Notes: generated by a model not told the origin, from the letters alone. Numbered from the stretch's first letter, positions 1 to 5,458 are shown. The stretch is DNA of 6,188 nucleotides from Pseudobdellovibrionaceae bacterium (GCA_026712605.1 JAPORL010000072.1:1-6188), one strand, 5' to 3'. Program-made: numbers and translations.

Positions 1-742
1 AAGGAACCTTAAGGTCATTTTTTACCAGTTTGACATTTTGTCTTCTCTTAGCACCCGGTCCGATAGCAGTAACTTCAAATTGTGTATATAAATCAGCAAG
101 ACTTATAGCTCTTGCCTCTTCATCTGCACTATTCACACAGCCTTCTAAAAGAAAGCGATTGTAAGCATAACGAACAGTCACTTCAGGATAGGCTATTTCT
201 TCTTCAATGAGCTCAGCTATTTTTTTTTGAGCGGCTGGACTGTAAGTAACAAAAGATCTAACTAATTTAGGATCATAATCAGAAACAATTTTTTTAATAC
301 GATCCATTTCACTAGGTAGCAGGACCTGTCCGTCAATAATAACTTTTTTATTAAAAATTTTTATATCTATGCCATCAACTGTTATGAGCAAATCTCTTAG
401 TTCAGCCGCAATTTTATGAAGATTATCCTTTTGAATACTAATACTTATTTGTTTCAATATTTCATTTTTTTCATTTCTAATCACCATAATAGCAGAGCCA
501 TTTTTAAAGGGCGTAAAAAAAATATCATTTCTATTTTTTCTATAAATAGCCTTAGTATAGTTTTTATAATTCCCACCTAGCTTTAAAGTCTGATCTCTAA
601 AATTATCTGTCAGCTTATAACTTATGGACAAATTTCTATAAAGATAAATATAATCTATATCTTCAACAACTTTAGCTGATACAAACTGAGTAAAAAAACT
701 AAATATAAGAAAAAAGCTGACAAAAAATGGAGTGTGTTTCAC
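1..742 (-). CDS. cpaC: Tad pilus outer-membrane secretin CpaC/RcpA, N-terminal part (runs off the left edge)
   Basis: This is the first 247 codons of the protein that would form the outer-membrane channel of the Tad pilus. The reading frame opens with GTG at 740-742, preceded by an AGGAAG Shine-Dalgarno; no stop occurs before the window edge. Residues 1-23 form a signal peptide (MKHTPFFVSFF..., likely cut after VSA). A periplasmic pilus-N-type domain follows at about 30-100. Next come two BON-like segments: one around IIDGQVLLPSEMDRIKKIV and one around FLLEGCVNSADEEARAISLAD. This order is typical of CpaC/RcpA; the secretin beta-domain should lie beyond position 1. The gene starts 16 bp after the cpaB stop, so the two are probably cotranscribed. 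The family assignment rests on domain order plus the neighbouring cpaB, since the secretin domain itself is not visible. Confidence 0.85.
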   Translation of the reverse strand, partial: MKHTPFFVSFFLIFSFFTQFVSAKVVEDIDYIYLYRNLSISYKLTDNFRDQTLKLGGNYKNYTKAIYRKNRNDIFFTPFKNGSAIMVIRNEKNEILKQISISIQKDNLHKIAAELRDLLITVDGIDIKIFNKKVIIDGQVLLPSEMDRIKKIVSDYDPKLVRSFVTYSPAAQKKIAELIEEEIAYPEVTVRYAYNRFLLEGCVNSADEEARAISLADLYTQFEVTAIGPGAKRRQNVKLVKNDLKVP

Positions 743-758
743 TAAGCTTCCTTTTTAT

Positions 759-1571
759 TTAACGGTTTAAGTTAGGTCGTCCTTGAGCTGGAGCTCTATT
801 AAGCCCTGCCCCTAAAACATCTGCTAATTCAGTTTGCCTTAAAATTACAGTTTCATTGTCAGAAGAATGACGAAGAGTGAAAAAAATACTTTGAGGATCT
901 GTAGATAAAAGGTAAGTAATTTTTTGAGCATCTGAAGGGGAGGCCTCAATAGTAATTGTATCAAACTCTATTTCTTTTCTAAGATTCTTAATATAAACTT
1001 CTCCTCCTACCTCTTCTTGAAGTCGTGGTAGTTCACTGACAACTCTCATTCCAGTGGCTAATATTACAATATCTTGAAGCAGTGTCTTAATATATCTTTT
1101 TTGGCTGGTTCCTAAATTTAAATCTGTAGCTACCAACATATCTACTCTATCTCCAGGTTTTAAAAGATAAGAAACAGCTCTGGTTTTACTCACAGGAATA
1201 GATATAGCTCTTTTACCGGGGGTAACTTGAAGAGAAAGACCTGTTTCAGGTCCAGGCAAAATAACTTTGTTAGTTAAAATTTGCTCTCCTTTGTTAATGG
1301 GAGCCAAAGCAACTAAACCTACAACATCTTCTATTTGACGAGCATAACCGGGTTGAACAAATTTTTCTGGAACTTCAACAAGCTCTATCATATTTTCTTG
1401 AACTGTTTGCATTTCATAGATAACCTGCTTGGCTACTACAACAGTAGTTTGTTTTCCAAAAATTTTTGAAATTTCTTTTGTTTTTTCTTGTGTGTAACTA
1501 AAAATCAAAAAAGCGGCAAATATTCCAGCAAAGATAGAAATCCATAAGCTGATAGTTTCTTTTTTATTCAT
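759..1571 (-). CDS. cpaB: Tad pilus assembly protein CpaB/RcpC
   Basis: This 270-residue periplasmic protein is anchored by one N-terminal membrane helix (about residues 8-27). In known Tad systems CpaB/RcpC works with the secretin and may contact the passing pilus. A SAF-type domain covers about 43-105 (VVVAKQVIYEMQTVQENMIE through INKGEQILTNKV). The RcpC/CpaB domain follows, with the typical stretches RAISIPVSKTRAV, LLKPGDRVDMLVA (136-148), LLQDIVILATG, ITIEASPSDAQKITYL and FFTLRHSSD. The length is normal for the family. The ATG start has a strong AAGGAG Shine-Dalgarno 6 nt upstream. The gene is separated from the TadE-like genes upstream by 488 bp, so it may have its own promoter, although no convincing -35/-10 pair was found. 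It is followed closely by cpaC. Confidence 0.93.
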   Translation of the reverse strand: MNKKETISLWISIFAGIFAAFLIFSYTQEKTKEISKIFGKQTTVVVAKQVIYEMQTVQENMIELVEVPEKFVQPGYARQIEDVVGLVALAPINKGEQILTNKVILPGPETGLSLQVTPGKRAISIPVSKTRAVSYLLKPGDRVDMLVATDLNLGTSQKRYIKTLLQDIVILATGMRVVSELPRLQEEVGGEVYIKNLRKEIEFDTITIEASPSDAQKITYLLSTDPQSIFFTLRHSSDNETVILRQTELADVLGAGLNRAPAQGRPNLNR

Positions 1572-2059
1572 AATAGCTCCTTAAAGTTTTGATATCTAAA
1601 GTTCTACTTTATCTATCGGAAAAAAGCTCAATTGTATTAAAAAAAATAGTAAAATTTAGAGATTAAATCGGATATTTTAAATACAGACTAAGGTCTTGTT
1701 TCTGTAAGGTATTAAAGTAAATTATTTTTATATAATTTTCTAAAATTTATCCACTAAAAGCCTTAAAAATCTACAAATTTTCGGAAATTATATAAATAAC
1801 TTTCATAAAAGATTGAATCTATTCTATCTCTTCTAAAGTCAATAAAAAACTGTCAAATTGAGCTTTGCTGAGAGCAAACCGAAAACGGGTTTAAACGGAG
1901 TAGCGACTGCAAGTCACTTTGCGCTAAACCGCATTTCTGAAATTTTTCAGCTTTTTTATTGTACTTAGGCATATAAACAACTTTATAAAGTGATGTGTAT
2001 AATTACCAAATTTTCGAAAAGTTTATCTATAAAACAAGATTCAGTATATTTTTAAATGT
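1572..2059. other. 488-bp AT-rich intergenic region containing one copy of the hairpin repeat family
   Basis: No ORF worth calling was seen on either strand. The cpaB Shine-Dalgarno (AAGGAG) lies at its left edge. The main content is the inverted-repeat element at 1833-1968, described separately. The remaining sequence is AT-rich without clear signals. The gap breaks an otherwise compact Tad gene series, so the cpaB-cpaC pair may be transcribed separately or by partial read-through. Confidence 0.6.
1833..1968 (-). repeat. Inverted-repeat element, fourth copy of the hairpin motif, motif on the minus strand
   Basis: Arms at 1833-1852 and 1948-1968 are complementary with single-base bulges (CAATAAAAAA facing TTTTTTATTG, extended by CTAAAGT facing ACTTAG). 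Inside, read on the minus strand, are ATGCGGTTTA, the stem GTGACT-TGC-AGTCGC (1903-1917) and TAAACCCG closing on CGGTTTA (1886-1893 with 1925-1931). A second small hairpin, TTTGCT-GAG-AGCAAA on the plus strand, sits at 1864-1878. The core matches the motif of the three copies at 3685-3966, but the arms differ. The T-runs at both ends could let the element terminate transcription in either direction; that is inference. Confidence 0.65.
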
Positions 2060-2497
2060 TTAGTTGCCACACTCAAAGTCAATACAAATTCCATAGCCTG
2101 TTTTAAGTTTAATAGGATTACTTTGTTGAGCGCTAGCGCTAGAATCACCAGTGATTTGAAGACTGTCTTGACCAAATAAATTAAGAGCTTTCTTCTCTGC
2201 GATTAATCTGGGATTAGTCGTATCTTCAATTATAGCAAAAAAGCGCTTACCGTCTTTTTCATAGTAACTCTTATCACCAGCAGGATTTTCAGTATCTCTA
2301 TGGTAAATAAAATGCGTCCGATTGTTAATCACTTCAAAAGCGTAATGACGAGCGGCTATTGATTGTAAGGCGCCACTATGAATACCAGTCCATAAACCAA
2401 AAGTTAGACCAAATAAAATCACAAAAATAGAAAGCAGGGGAAGCATTTCTACCACAGCTATCCCTTGTTGATTATTTAAAAAACTTTGTTTTCCCAT
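2060..2497 (-). CDS. TadE-like pseudopilin (145 residues)
   Basis: A small secreted or membrane protein with a class III (prepilin-type) leader. From the ATG at 2495-2497 the leader is MGKQSFLNNQQG, with expected cleavage after Gly12. The mature N-terminus IAVVEM has Glu at +5, the residue recognised in Flp and TadE-like pilins. A hydrophobic helix (about 18-40) and a mostly polar, periplasm-facing C-terminal part follow. Two Cys lie near the end (YGICIDFECGN) and might form a disulfide. It is third in a row of three pseudopilin genes and would be a substrate of the CpaA peptidase. An in-frame TTG at 2513-2515 would add six residues (MVKIDI). Neither start has a Shine-Dalgarno, and ATG is preferred because it gives the leader length seen in the neighbours. 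Assignment to TadE, TadF or TadG is not certain. Confidence 0.8.
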   Translation of the reverse strand: MGKQSFLNNQQGIAVVEMLPLLSIFVILFGLTFGLWTGIHSGALQSIAARHYAFEVINNRTHFIYHRDTENPAGDKSYYEKDGKRFFAIIEDTTNPRLIAEKKALNLFGQDSLQITGDSSASAQQSNPIKLKTGYGICIDFECGN

Positions 2498-2614
2498 TAT
2501 ATCTATTTTAACCAATTTTTTTATATTTTAAAAGCGGAATGCAACTTAAAATCAAAACCACTGATAAAAGATTGTATATGTATTTTTCTCTAAAATAAAT
2601 AATTATTCTTTATT

Positions 2615-3247
2615 TTAACAGCCATTATCTCCTTCTAATTCTATAGGCGCCTTCAAATCAGGACAAAGCTGGTTATTACATTGATTTTCTAGCTCTGCTA
2701 TATCTTTTATTTTTTCTACTCTTGCTTTATGAAATTCTTTACATTCTGTTTTAGAAACCTCCCGACCTAAAAAAGAGCTAATACGAACAGGTTCATTAAT
2801 TTGATCATCATCGCTATCTAACAAAAAAGGAATTTTAAGGTTAAGCGCAAGAGTTTGAAAACTCGTATTCACACCATAAAATCTTTTTCTGCCAAAAGTG
2901 TCACGAGGATAGTCACCTTGTATTGAATACTGCTGTTCAAAATCTTCAAGCTCTGACTGGATAAAAAACCAATCTCCTTGCTCCCCTTTATGGGCTGATG
3001 ATTCAAAAAAATTATCTCTTAAATTTTTATAATGTAAAATAGCTTCTTCCAATTGAATCTGTTTGGTTTCTCCAGCCAAAGAAAGCTTTCTTGCGCTGGA
3101 ATAAGTGATATATTGAGTGACTGTCACATGGGCAAGAGTCATAGCCAGCATAAAAAAAGACAAAGTAAAAAAAAGAATGATCACTAAAACCAAAAGAAAG
3201 GGTATTGTTATAATTCCTTCATTTTTTTTAATTTGTTTTTTTATCAT
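2615..3247 (-). CDS. TadE/TadF-like pseudopilin without Glu+5 (210 residues)
   Basis: An N-terminal prepilin-type leader MIKKQIKKNEG is followed by IITIPFLLVLVIILFF and a membrane helix to about residue 40. Then comes VTQYITYSSARKLSLA, resembling the post-helix stretch of TadE family proteins. The rest is a soluble, charged domain likely in the periplasm, with four Cys near the C-terminus (TECKEF, NQCNNQLCPD, final DNGC) that could form two disulfides. Position +5 after the putative cleavage Gly11 is Pro, not Glu, which is unusual for this class. The start chosen is ATG at 3245-3247, placed 6 nt after an AAGGA Shine-Dalgarno; a TTG directly before it is in frame but too close. It begins 12 bp after the preceding 89-codon gene ends, so the two are an operon. 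The family assignment rests on the leader, helix and context. Confidence 0.8.
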   Translation of the reverse strand: MIKKQIKKNEGIITIPFLLVLVIILFFTLSFFMLAMTLAHVTVTQYITYSSARKLSLAGETKQIQLEEAILHYKNLRDNFFESSAHKGEQGDWFFIQSELEDFEQQYSIQGDYPRDTFGRKRFYGVNTSFQTLALNLKIPFLLDSDDDQINEPVRISSFLGREVSKTECKEFHKARVEKIKDIAELENQCNNQLCPDLKAPIELEGDNGC

Positions 3248-3259
3248 CAAAATTCCTTT

Positions 3260-3529
3260 TTATTTTGGTCCACTTCCATTAGGGGTGTAATGTCTTTCAT
3301 GATGATTAGGATGAAGATTGCGACTGACATTTTCATTAACTATCCAGTTTCCATTTTCTACTAAGTTTCTAAATATTTGACCAGGAATTTCTTGAAAATT
3401 TTTTAAATTTTCGTTATTTCTAAAACTCACTGTTGCAATTTGAAAAATAGCAATTAAAGCAACTGCCAGTAAAATATACTCTACTGTGACTTGTCCCTTT
3501 TTATTTTTTAAAATTTTTATTTTAATCAT
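3260..3529 (-). CDS. Small TadE/Flp-like pilin (89 residues)
   Basis: A short prepilin with a basic leader MIKIKILKNKKG, cleavage expected after Gly12. The mature start QVTVEYILLAVALIAIF carries Glu+5 and Tyr+6, as in Flp and TadE proteins. The hydrophobic helix spans about 15-36. The C-terminal tail is short and polar, and its end is rich in His, Asn and Gly (LHPNHHERHYTPNGSG). The size lies between a major Flp pilin (about 50-70 residues) and classic TadE (about 150 or more), so it may be a minor pilin. It is the first of three pseudopilin genes and is followed after 12 bp by the 210-residue one. The ATG start has only a weak ribosome-binding sequence. Upstream lies the nested palindrome region. 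Confidence 0.8.
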   Translation of the reverse strand: MIKIKILKNKKGQVTVEYILLAVALIAIFQIATVSFRNNENLKNFQEIPGQIFRNLVENGNWIVNENVSRNLHPNHHERHYTPNGSGPK

Positions 3530-3647
3530 TTTTCTAATCTAAAAAATTACAACTCTAACAATAACATAATTTTAAAGCTTAAGGAACTCTCAAAAACGCA
3601 TATCTTAAATTTTAAGACTTATTTATAAATATTTAAGTTTCTTAATG

Positions 3648-4000
3648 AAAAGCTTATAGATAAAAGGCTTAAAAATTCAGACATGCGATTGGACACAATG
3701 CACATGAAAGCTATTTTGTGTTCAAATCCGCACTTGCTTAAATTATTAAATTAAAAGCTTATAAGATACAAATCTCAAGAACTCGGACATGCGGTTTGCT
3801 ACAAAGCGACCTATGGTCGCATTGTTATCAAATCCGAACTCGTTTTGAGCTTTATATCTTATAAGCTTTTAATCAAGATATTTAAACTTTATAACTAAGC
3901 CTTAAAAACTAAGCAATACCTTTTCCTACAAAAGTGACTTTACAGTTGCTTTGTGTTCAAAATCCGAACTCGTTTTAAGTCTTTTATCTATAAAGCTTTT
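3648..4000 (+). repeat. Nested palindromic repeat element with three hairpin copies (MITE/REP-like or structured RNA)
   Basis: Outer arms 3648-3674 and 3973-4000 are complementary over 27 pairs with one bulge and one G-T pair. Inside, a perfect 19-bp inverted repeat (3750-3768 with 3855-3873) encloses the central copy. The two arm sets are related (AAAAGCTTATA...GATA). Three copies of a core motif lie at about 3685-3732, 3791-3836 and 3919-3966, each ending in CAAATCCG or CAAAATCCG. Their stems are: GGACACAA with TTGTGTTC; ACAAAGCGACC with GGTCGCATTGT (3801-3811, 3815-3825); and ACAAAAGTGACT with AGTTGCTTTGT (3928-3939, 3944-3954). Pairing is kept while sequence varies. The wobble pairs are G-U on the plus strand and would be C-A on the minus strand. 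Confidence 0.8.
3750..3873 (+). repeat. Complete inner unit of the repeat family (124 bp, 19-bp perfect terminal inverted repeats)
   Basis: This is the best preserved copy. The terminal repeats at 3750-3768 and 3855-3873 are perfectly complementary. Next inward are CTCAA and TTGAG, then CGGTTTG facing CAAATCCG (3792-3798, 3829-3836), then the central stem with the GCGACC-TAT-GGTCGC tip. The nesting inside related outer arms suggests that one unit was inserted into another or that units recombined. No transposase gene is present, so any movement would need help in trans. Confidence 0.7.
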
Positions 4001-4026
4001 AAATAAAGAACTAAAAGATTTAACTT

Positions 4027-4521
4027 TTATGAAAGCCCTCTTAAAGTTAAAAAACTCAACCAAGCCATAAATAAAGCGACAGAATAAGGAATACTATGAA
4101 AATTCAATCCCTTAGCCGATCTATGTTTAAACAAAAATAAAATATTCCAAAGAAAATCTTTTAGTTTTTTATCTAAAGTGATTTTAATTAAACCCAAAAT
4201 TAATGCCCAAAATAAAGAATAAATAGAAATCCAAAAAAGATCTCTAAAATTTAAAGTAAAAGCAATAAGAACAAAAAGTTTTAAATCCCCTCCTCCAATA
4301 ACTCTAGCTAAAGTTAAGGGAACAGCAAAAAACAAGGCTAATAAAGCGGAAATAAATCCAGCCATTAATCCTTCCCAGCCATTTAACAAAAAAACGGCTG
4401 GCAAAGTTAAGACCAACATGAAGATAATAAGTTTGTTATGAATCTTTTTAGATCGCAAATCATCTATACAAGCAATTGATAAAATAATTCCCGGCAAGAG
4501 ATAAGACAAATATTCAAGCAT
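4027..4521 (-). CDS. cpaA: Prepilin peptidase CpaA/TadV (type IV leader peptidase, A24 family)
   Basis: A 164-residue inner-membrane aspartic protease that would cut the leaders of Flp and the TadE-like pseudopilins after Gly. Both catalytic motifs are visible: Asp21 in IDDLRSKKIHN (the family usually has IPN or ISN, here IHN), and Asp79 in VIGGGDLKLF, the GxGD motif. Several hydrophobic helices flank them, and the C-terminal SIPYSVALFMAWL fits the PY-containing end of the family. It is the short form, without the N-terminal methylase domain, as usual for Tad systems. The ATG start has no Shine-Dalgarno. A five-codon upstream ORF ends directly against it, so translation may depend on reinitiation (see 4522-4539). 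The long gaps on both sides suggest separate transcription from its neighbours. Confidence 0.92.
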   Translation of the reverse strand: MLEYLSYLLPGIILSIACIDDLRSKKIHNKLIIFMLVLTLPAVFLLNGWEGLMAGFISALLALFFAVPLTLARVIGGGDLKLFVLIAFTLNFRDLFWISIYSLFWALILGLIKITLDKKLKDFLWNILFLFKHRSAKGLNFHSIPYSVALFMAWLSFLTLRGLS

Positions 4522-4539
4522 TTATAAATGATATATCAT
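4522..4539 (-). promoter_or_regulatory. Possible five-codon leader ORF and 12-bp palindrome abutting the cpaA start
   Basis: On the minus strand ATG ATA TAT CAT TTA TAA reads MIYHL and its stop is immediately followed by the cpaA ATG, in the same frame. The first 12 bases (4528-4539) form the perfect palindrome ATGATATATCAT. Because cpaA lacks a Shine-Dalgarno, coupled translation or an operator at this site is possible. It could equally be chance in AT-rich DNA; the sequence before this upstream ATG is only weakly Shine-Dalgarno-like (AAGAG). Confidence 0.3.
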
Positions 4540-4751
4540 AAGCTCTTTTTTTTAAACACTTAAATAAGTAACAAAAGCCATCTTATATCAGTCAAAATGG
4601 AGCTTGATATAAAGCCATCTTCAGTTGCTATTCAATATAAATCCTAAATTATTTAATCTGATTTTTATAGCTTTTAGATAAGATAGACAGACTAAAATTG
4701 ATTACAAAAAGTTTATAATTCCAAAAAAAGAGGGCTTGTTAATTGTTAAAA

Positions 4752-4812
4752 ATTGGGTAATAAGCTAATGCCAAAGGTCTAGACCTATCCAATGCTATTA
4801 GAAGCTTTTTTT
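4752..4812 (+). terminator. Hairpin cluster with T-run, terminator-like on the plus strand
   Basis: The 12-bp palindrome AGGTCTAGACCT (4775-4786) sits between two competing arm pairs. ATTGGGTA (4752-4759) pairs with TATCCAAT (4786-4793), with one G-T wobble. AAGCTAAT (4762-4769) pairs with ATTAGAAGCTT (4797-4807), with one bulge. Seven T follow at 4806-4812. The T-run makes it terminator-like on the plus strand, yet no plus-strand gene lies just upstream, so its function is unclear. Confidence 0.35.
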
Positions 4813-4870
4813 AAATAGTTAAATTTCATGAATAAACTTAGAGATAGGCAGAAAAGCTAAAAGAAAAAGC

Positions 4871-5047
4871 TTATTCCCAATCTCCCGGAGGCTTAAAGCC
4901 TTGACCTGTTTCAAGATTGCTCTCTATGAGATAAGCTAAAGAAGGGCTTTTTAGCTGAAACATCTTCACGGGTCCTGTATTTAAACCAAAAGAACCGGCT
5001 AAAATCAAAGTAGATATTAAAAGCATTAAAAGATATTCAACAACCAA
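4871..5047 (-). CDS. 58-residue leaderless Flp/TadE-like small protein (TTG start)
   Basis: An ORF with a near-perfect AGGAGG Shine-Dalgarno placed 5 nt before TTG at 5045-5047. An in-frame TAG just upstream rules out a longer start. The product begins MVVEYLLMLLISTLILAGSF, with the VEY motif and hydrophobic helix of Flp/TadE pilins but without the basic leader and Gly. The polar tail is about 38 residues long (NTGPVKMFQLKSPSLAYLIE onward) and ends PPGDWE. The protein may be a membrane-anchored accessory of the Tad pilus. It sits between flp and cpaA, 112 bp after the flp stop, and is probably cotranscribed with flp. The ribosome-binding site, pilin-like N-terminus and position make it a credible gene, though short and without a recognised family. 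Confidence 0.68.
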   Translation of the reverse strand: MVVEYLLMLLISTLILAGSFGLNTGPVKMFQLKSPSLAYLIESNLETGQGFKPPGDWE

Positions 5048-5073
5048 AATTTCCTCCTATTAGTAATAAAGCT

Positions 5074-5145
5074 TTAAAAAATCTTTAGTAATCTAGTTCT
5101 CAGATTTCCTATAGCATCTCCAAATTGCCACTCATTAAAAGAGCT
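5074..5145 (-). pseudogene. Decayed tandem duplicate of the flp 3' end
   Basis: Positions 5102-5123 match 5173-5194 inside flp at 20 of 22 bases, an offset of 71 bp. In the matching frame this stretch reads GDAIGNLRT, against GDAIGNLST at the flp C-terminus. Three of the differences are synonymous third-base changes (GGC/GGA, GGT/GGA, CTA/CTG). The frame is open only between a TAA at 5146-5148 and a TAA at 5074-5076 and has no start, pilin leader or helix. Weak similarity continues past the flp stop (ATTACT...AAAGCT). It looks like the remnant of a second flp copy or a partial tandem duplication. Confidence 0.55.
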
Positions 5146-5159
5146 TTATGAAGTAATTA

Positions 5160-5360
5160 TTATGGAGTGCTTAGATTACCTATAGCATCGCCAAGCTTGT
5201 CACCAACTTCTCCTGTTCTACTTGCAATGATTTCTTTAATTCTATCTTTAAAAACCATTACAATAGTAGCAACAACGACTAAAATAAGAATATACTCTGT
5301 AGCTCCTTGACCAGATTCATCTTTCCAAAGTTGTTTGATTGTATTTTTTAGTTTATTCAT
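5160..5360 (-). CDS. flp: Flp major pilin of the Tad pilus
   Basis: A 66-residue prepilin, the expected fibre subunit. The leader MNKLKNTIKQLWKDESG ends at Gly17. The mature sequence starts QGATEYILILVVVATIVMVF, with the class signature Glu+5/Tyr+6 and a hydrophobic helix. A short amphipathic tail follows (DRIKEIIASRTGEVGDKLGD) and the protein ends AIGNLSTP. The mature length, 49 residues, is typical. The ATG start has a strong AGGAGG Shine-Dalgarno at good spacing, in keeping with an abundant product. It would be cut by CpaA and assembled through the CpaB/CpaC channel. It is the first minus-strand Tad gene in the window, diverging from the plus-strand gene at the right edge. Confidence 0.93.
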   Translation of the reverse strand: MNKLKNTIKQLWKDESGQGATEYILILVVVATIVMVFKDRIKEIIASRTGEVGDKLGDAIGNLSTP

Positions 5361-5429
5361 AAAACCTCCTTGCTAGTGTATTTTTCGGTCATTTTCTAAA
5401 AAAACTTAAATTTTTTTAAAAAAACGGGA

Positions 5430-5458
5430 ATTATAGACTTTGAATTAGAATCAGTTTA
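5430..5458 (-). promoter_or_regulatory. Candidate flp promoter
   Basis: On the minus strand a perfect TATAAT -10 lies at 5430-5435. At 17-bp spacing the -35 position (5453-5458) reads TAAACT, a 3-of-6 match to TTGACA. Transcription would start near 5423 and give a leader of about 60 nt containing the AGGAGG site. The poor -35 and the AT-rich background limit confidence. Confidence 0.4.

Larger units (their letters stand above)
3530..4026. other. 497-bp intergenic region filled with nested inverted repeats
   Basis: No convincing gene is seen between cpaA and the pseudopilin genes. Most of the stretch (3648-4000) is a nested palindrome with three hairpin copies, described separately. The part at 3530-3600 could hold a promoter for the pseudopilin genes: a TTGAGA hexamer (minus strand, 3588-3593) is present, but no good -10 sits at the right spacing. 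Confidence 0.6.
4522..4870. other. 349-bp AT-rich intergenic region with small repeats and a T-tailed hairpin
   Basis: No gene was found. The region holds the short upstream ORF at the cpaA start, a pair of 11-bp direct repeats AAAGCCATCTT (4574-4584 and 4611-4621) around a TTATATCA/TGATATAA stem (4583-4590, 4605-4612), and the hairpin cluster at 4752-4812. A cpaA promoter is likely somewhere here, but no clear hexamer pair was identified. Confidence 0.5.

Noticed and set aside
2516..2614. Possible small gene or regulatory site between the two larger pseudopilin genes
   Set aside because: Only 99 bp (117 bp to the preferred ATG) of AT-rich sequence with no ORF, clear hairpin or promoter pair.
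3564..3593. TTGAGA (minus strand) as -35 of a promoter for the pseudopilin genes
   Set aside because: At 16-18 bp spacing the -10 options (AATTAT, ATTATG, TTATGT) match poorly; AT-rich sequence gives such hits by chance.
3716..3735. GTTCAAATCC next to the first and third hairpins looks like a tRNA T-loop
   Set aside because: The flanking bases do not form the 5-bp T-stem, and no acceptor, D or anticodon arms can be found at tRNA spacing.
3648..4000. CRISPR array, because three similar units recur
   Set aside because: The units are divergent, irregularly spaced, nested as inverted repeats and lack unique spacers; no cas gene is present.
4019..4051. 9-bp inverted repeat TTTAACTTT/AAAGTTAAA over the cpaA stop as a terminator
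   Set aside because: The stem is AT-only, the loop is long (15 nt) and only a weak T-run follows on the minus strand; too weak to call.
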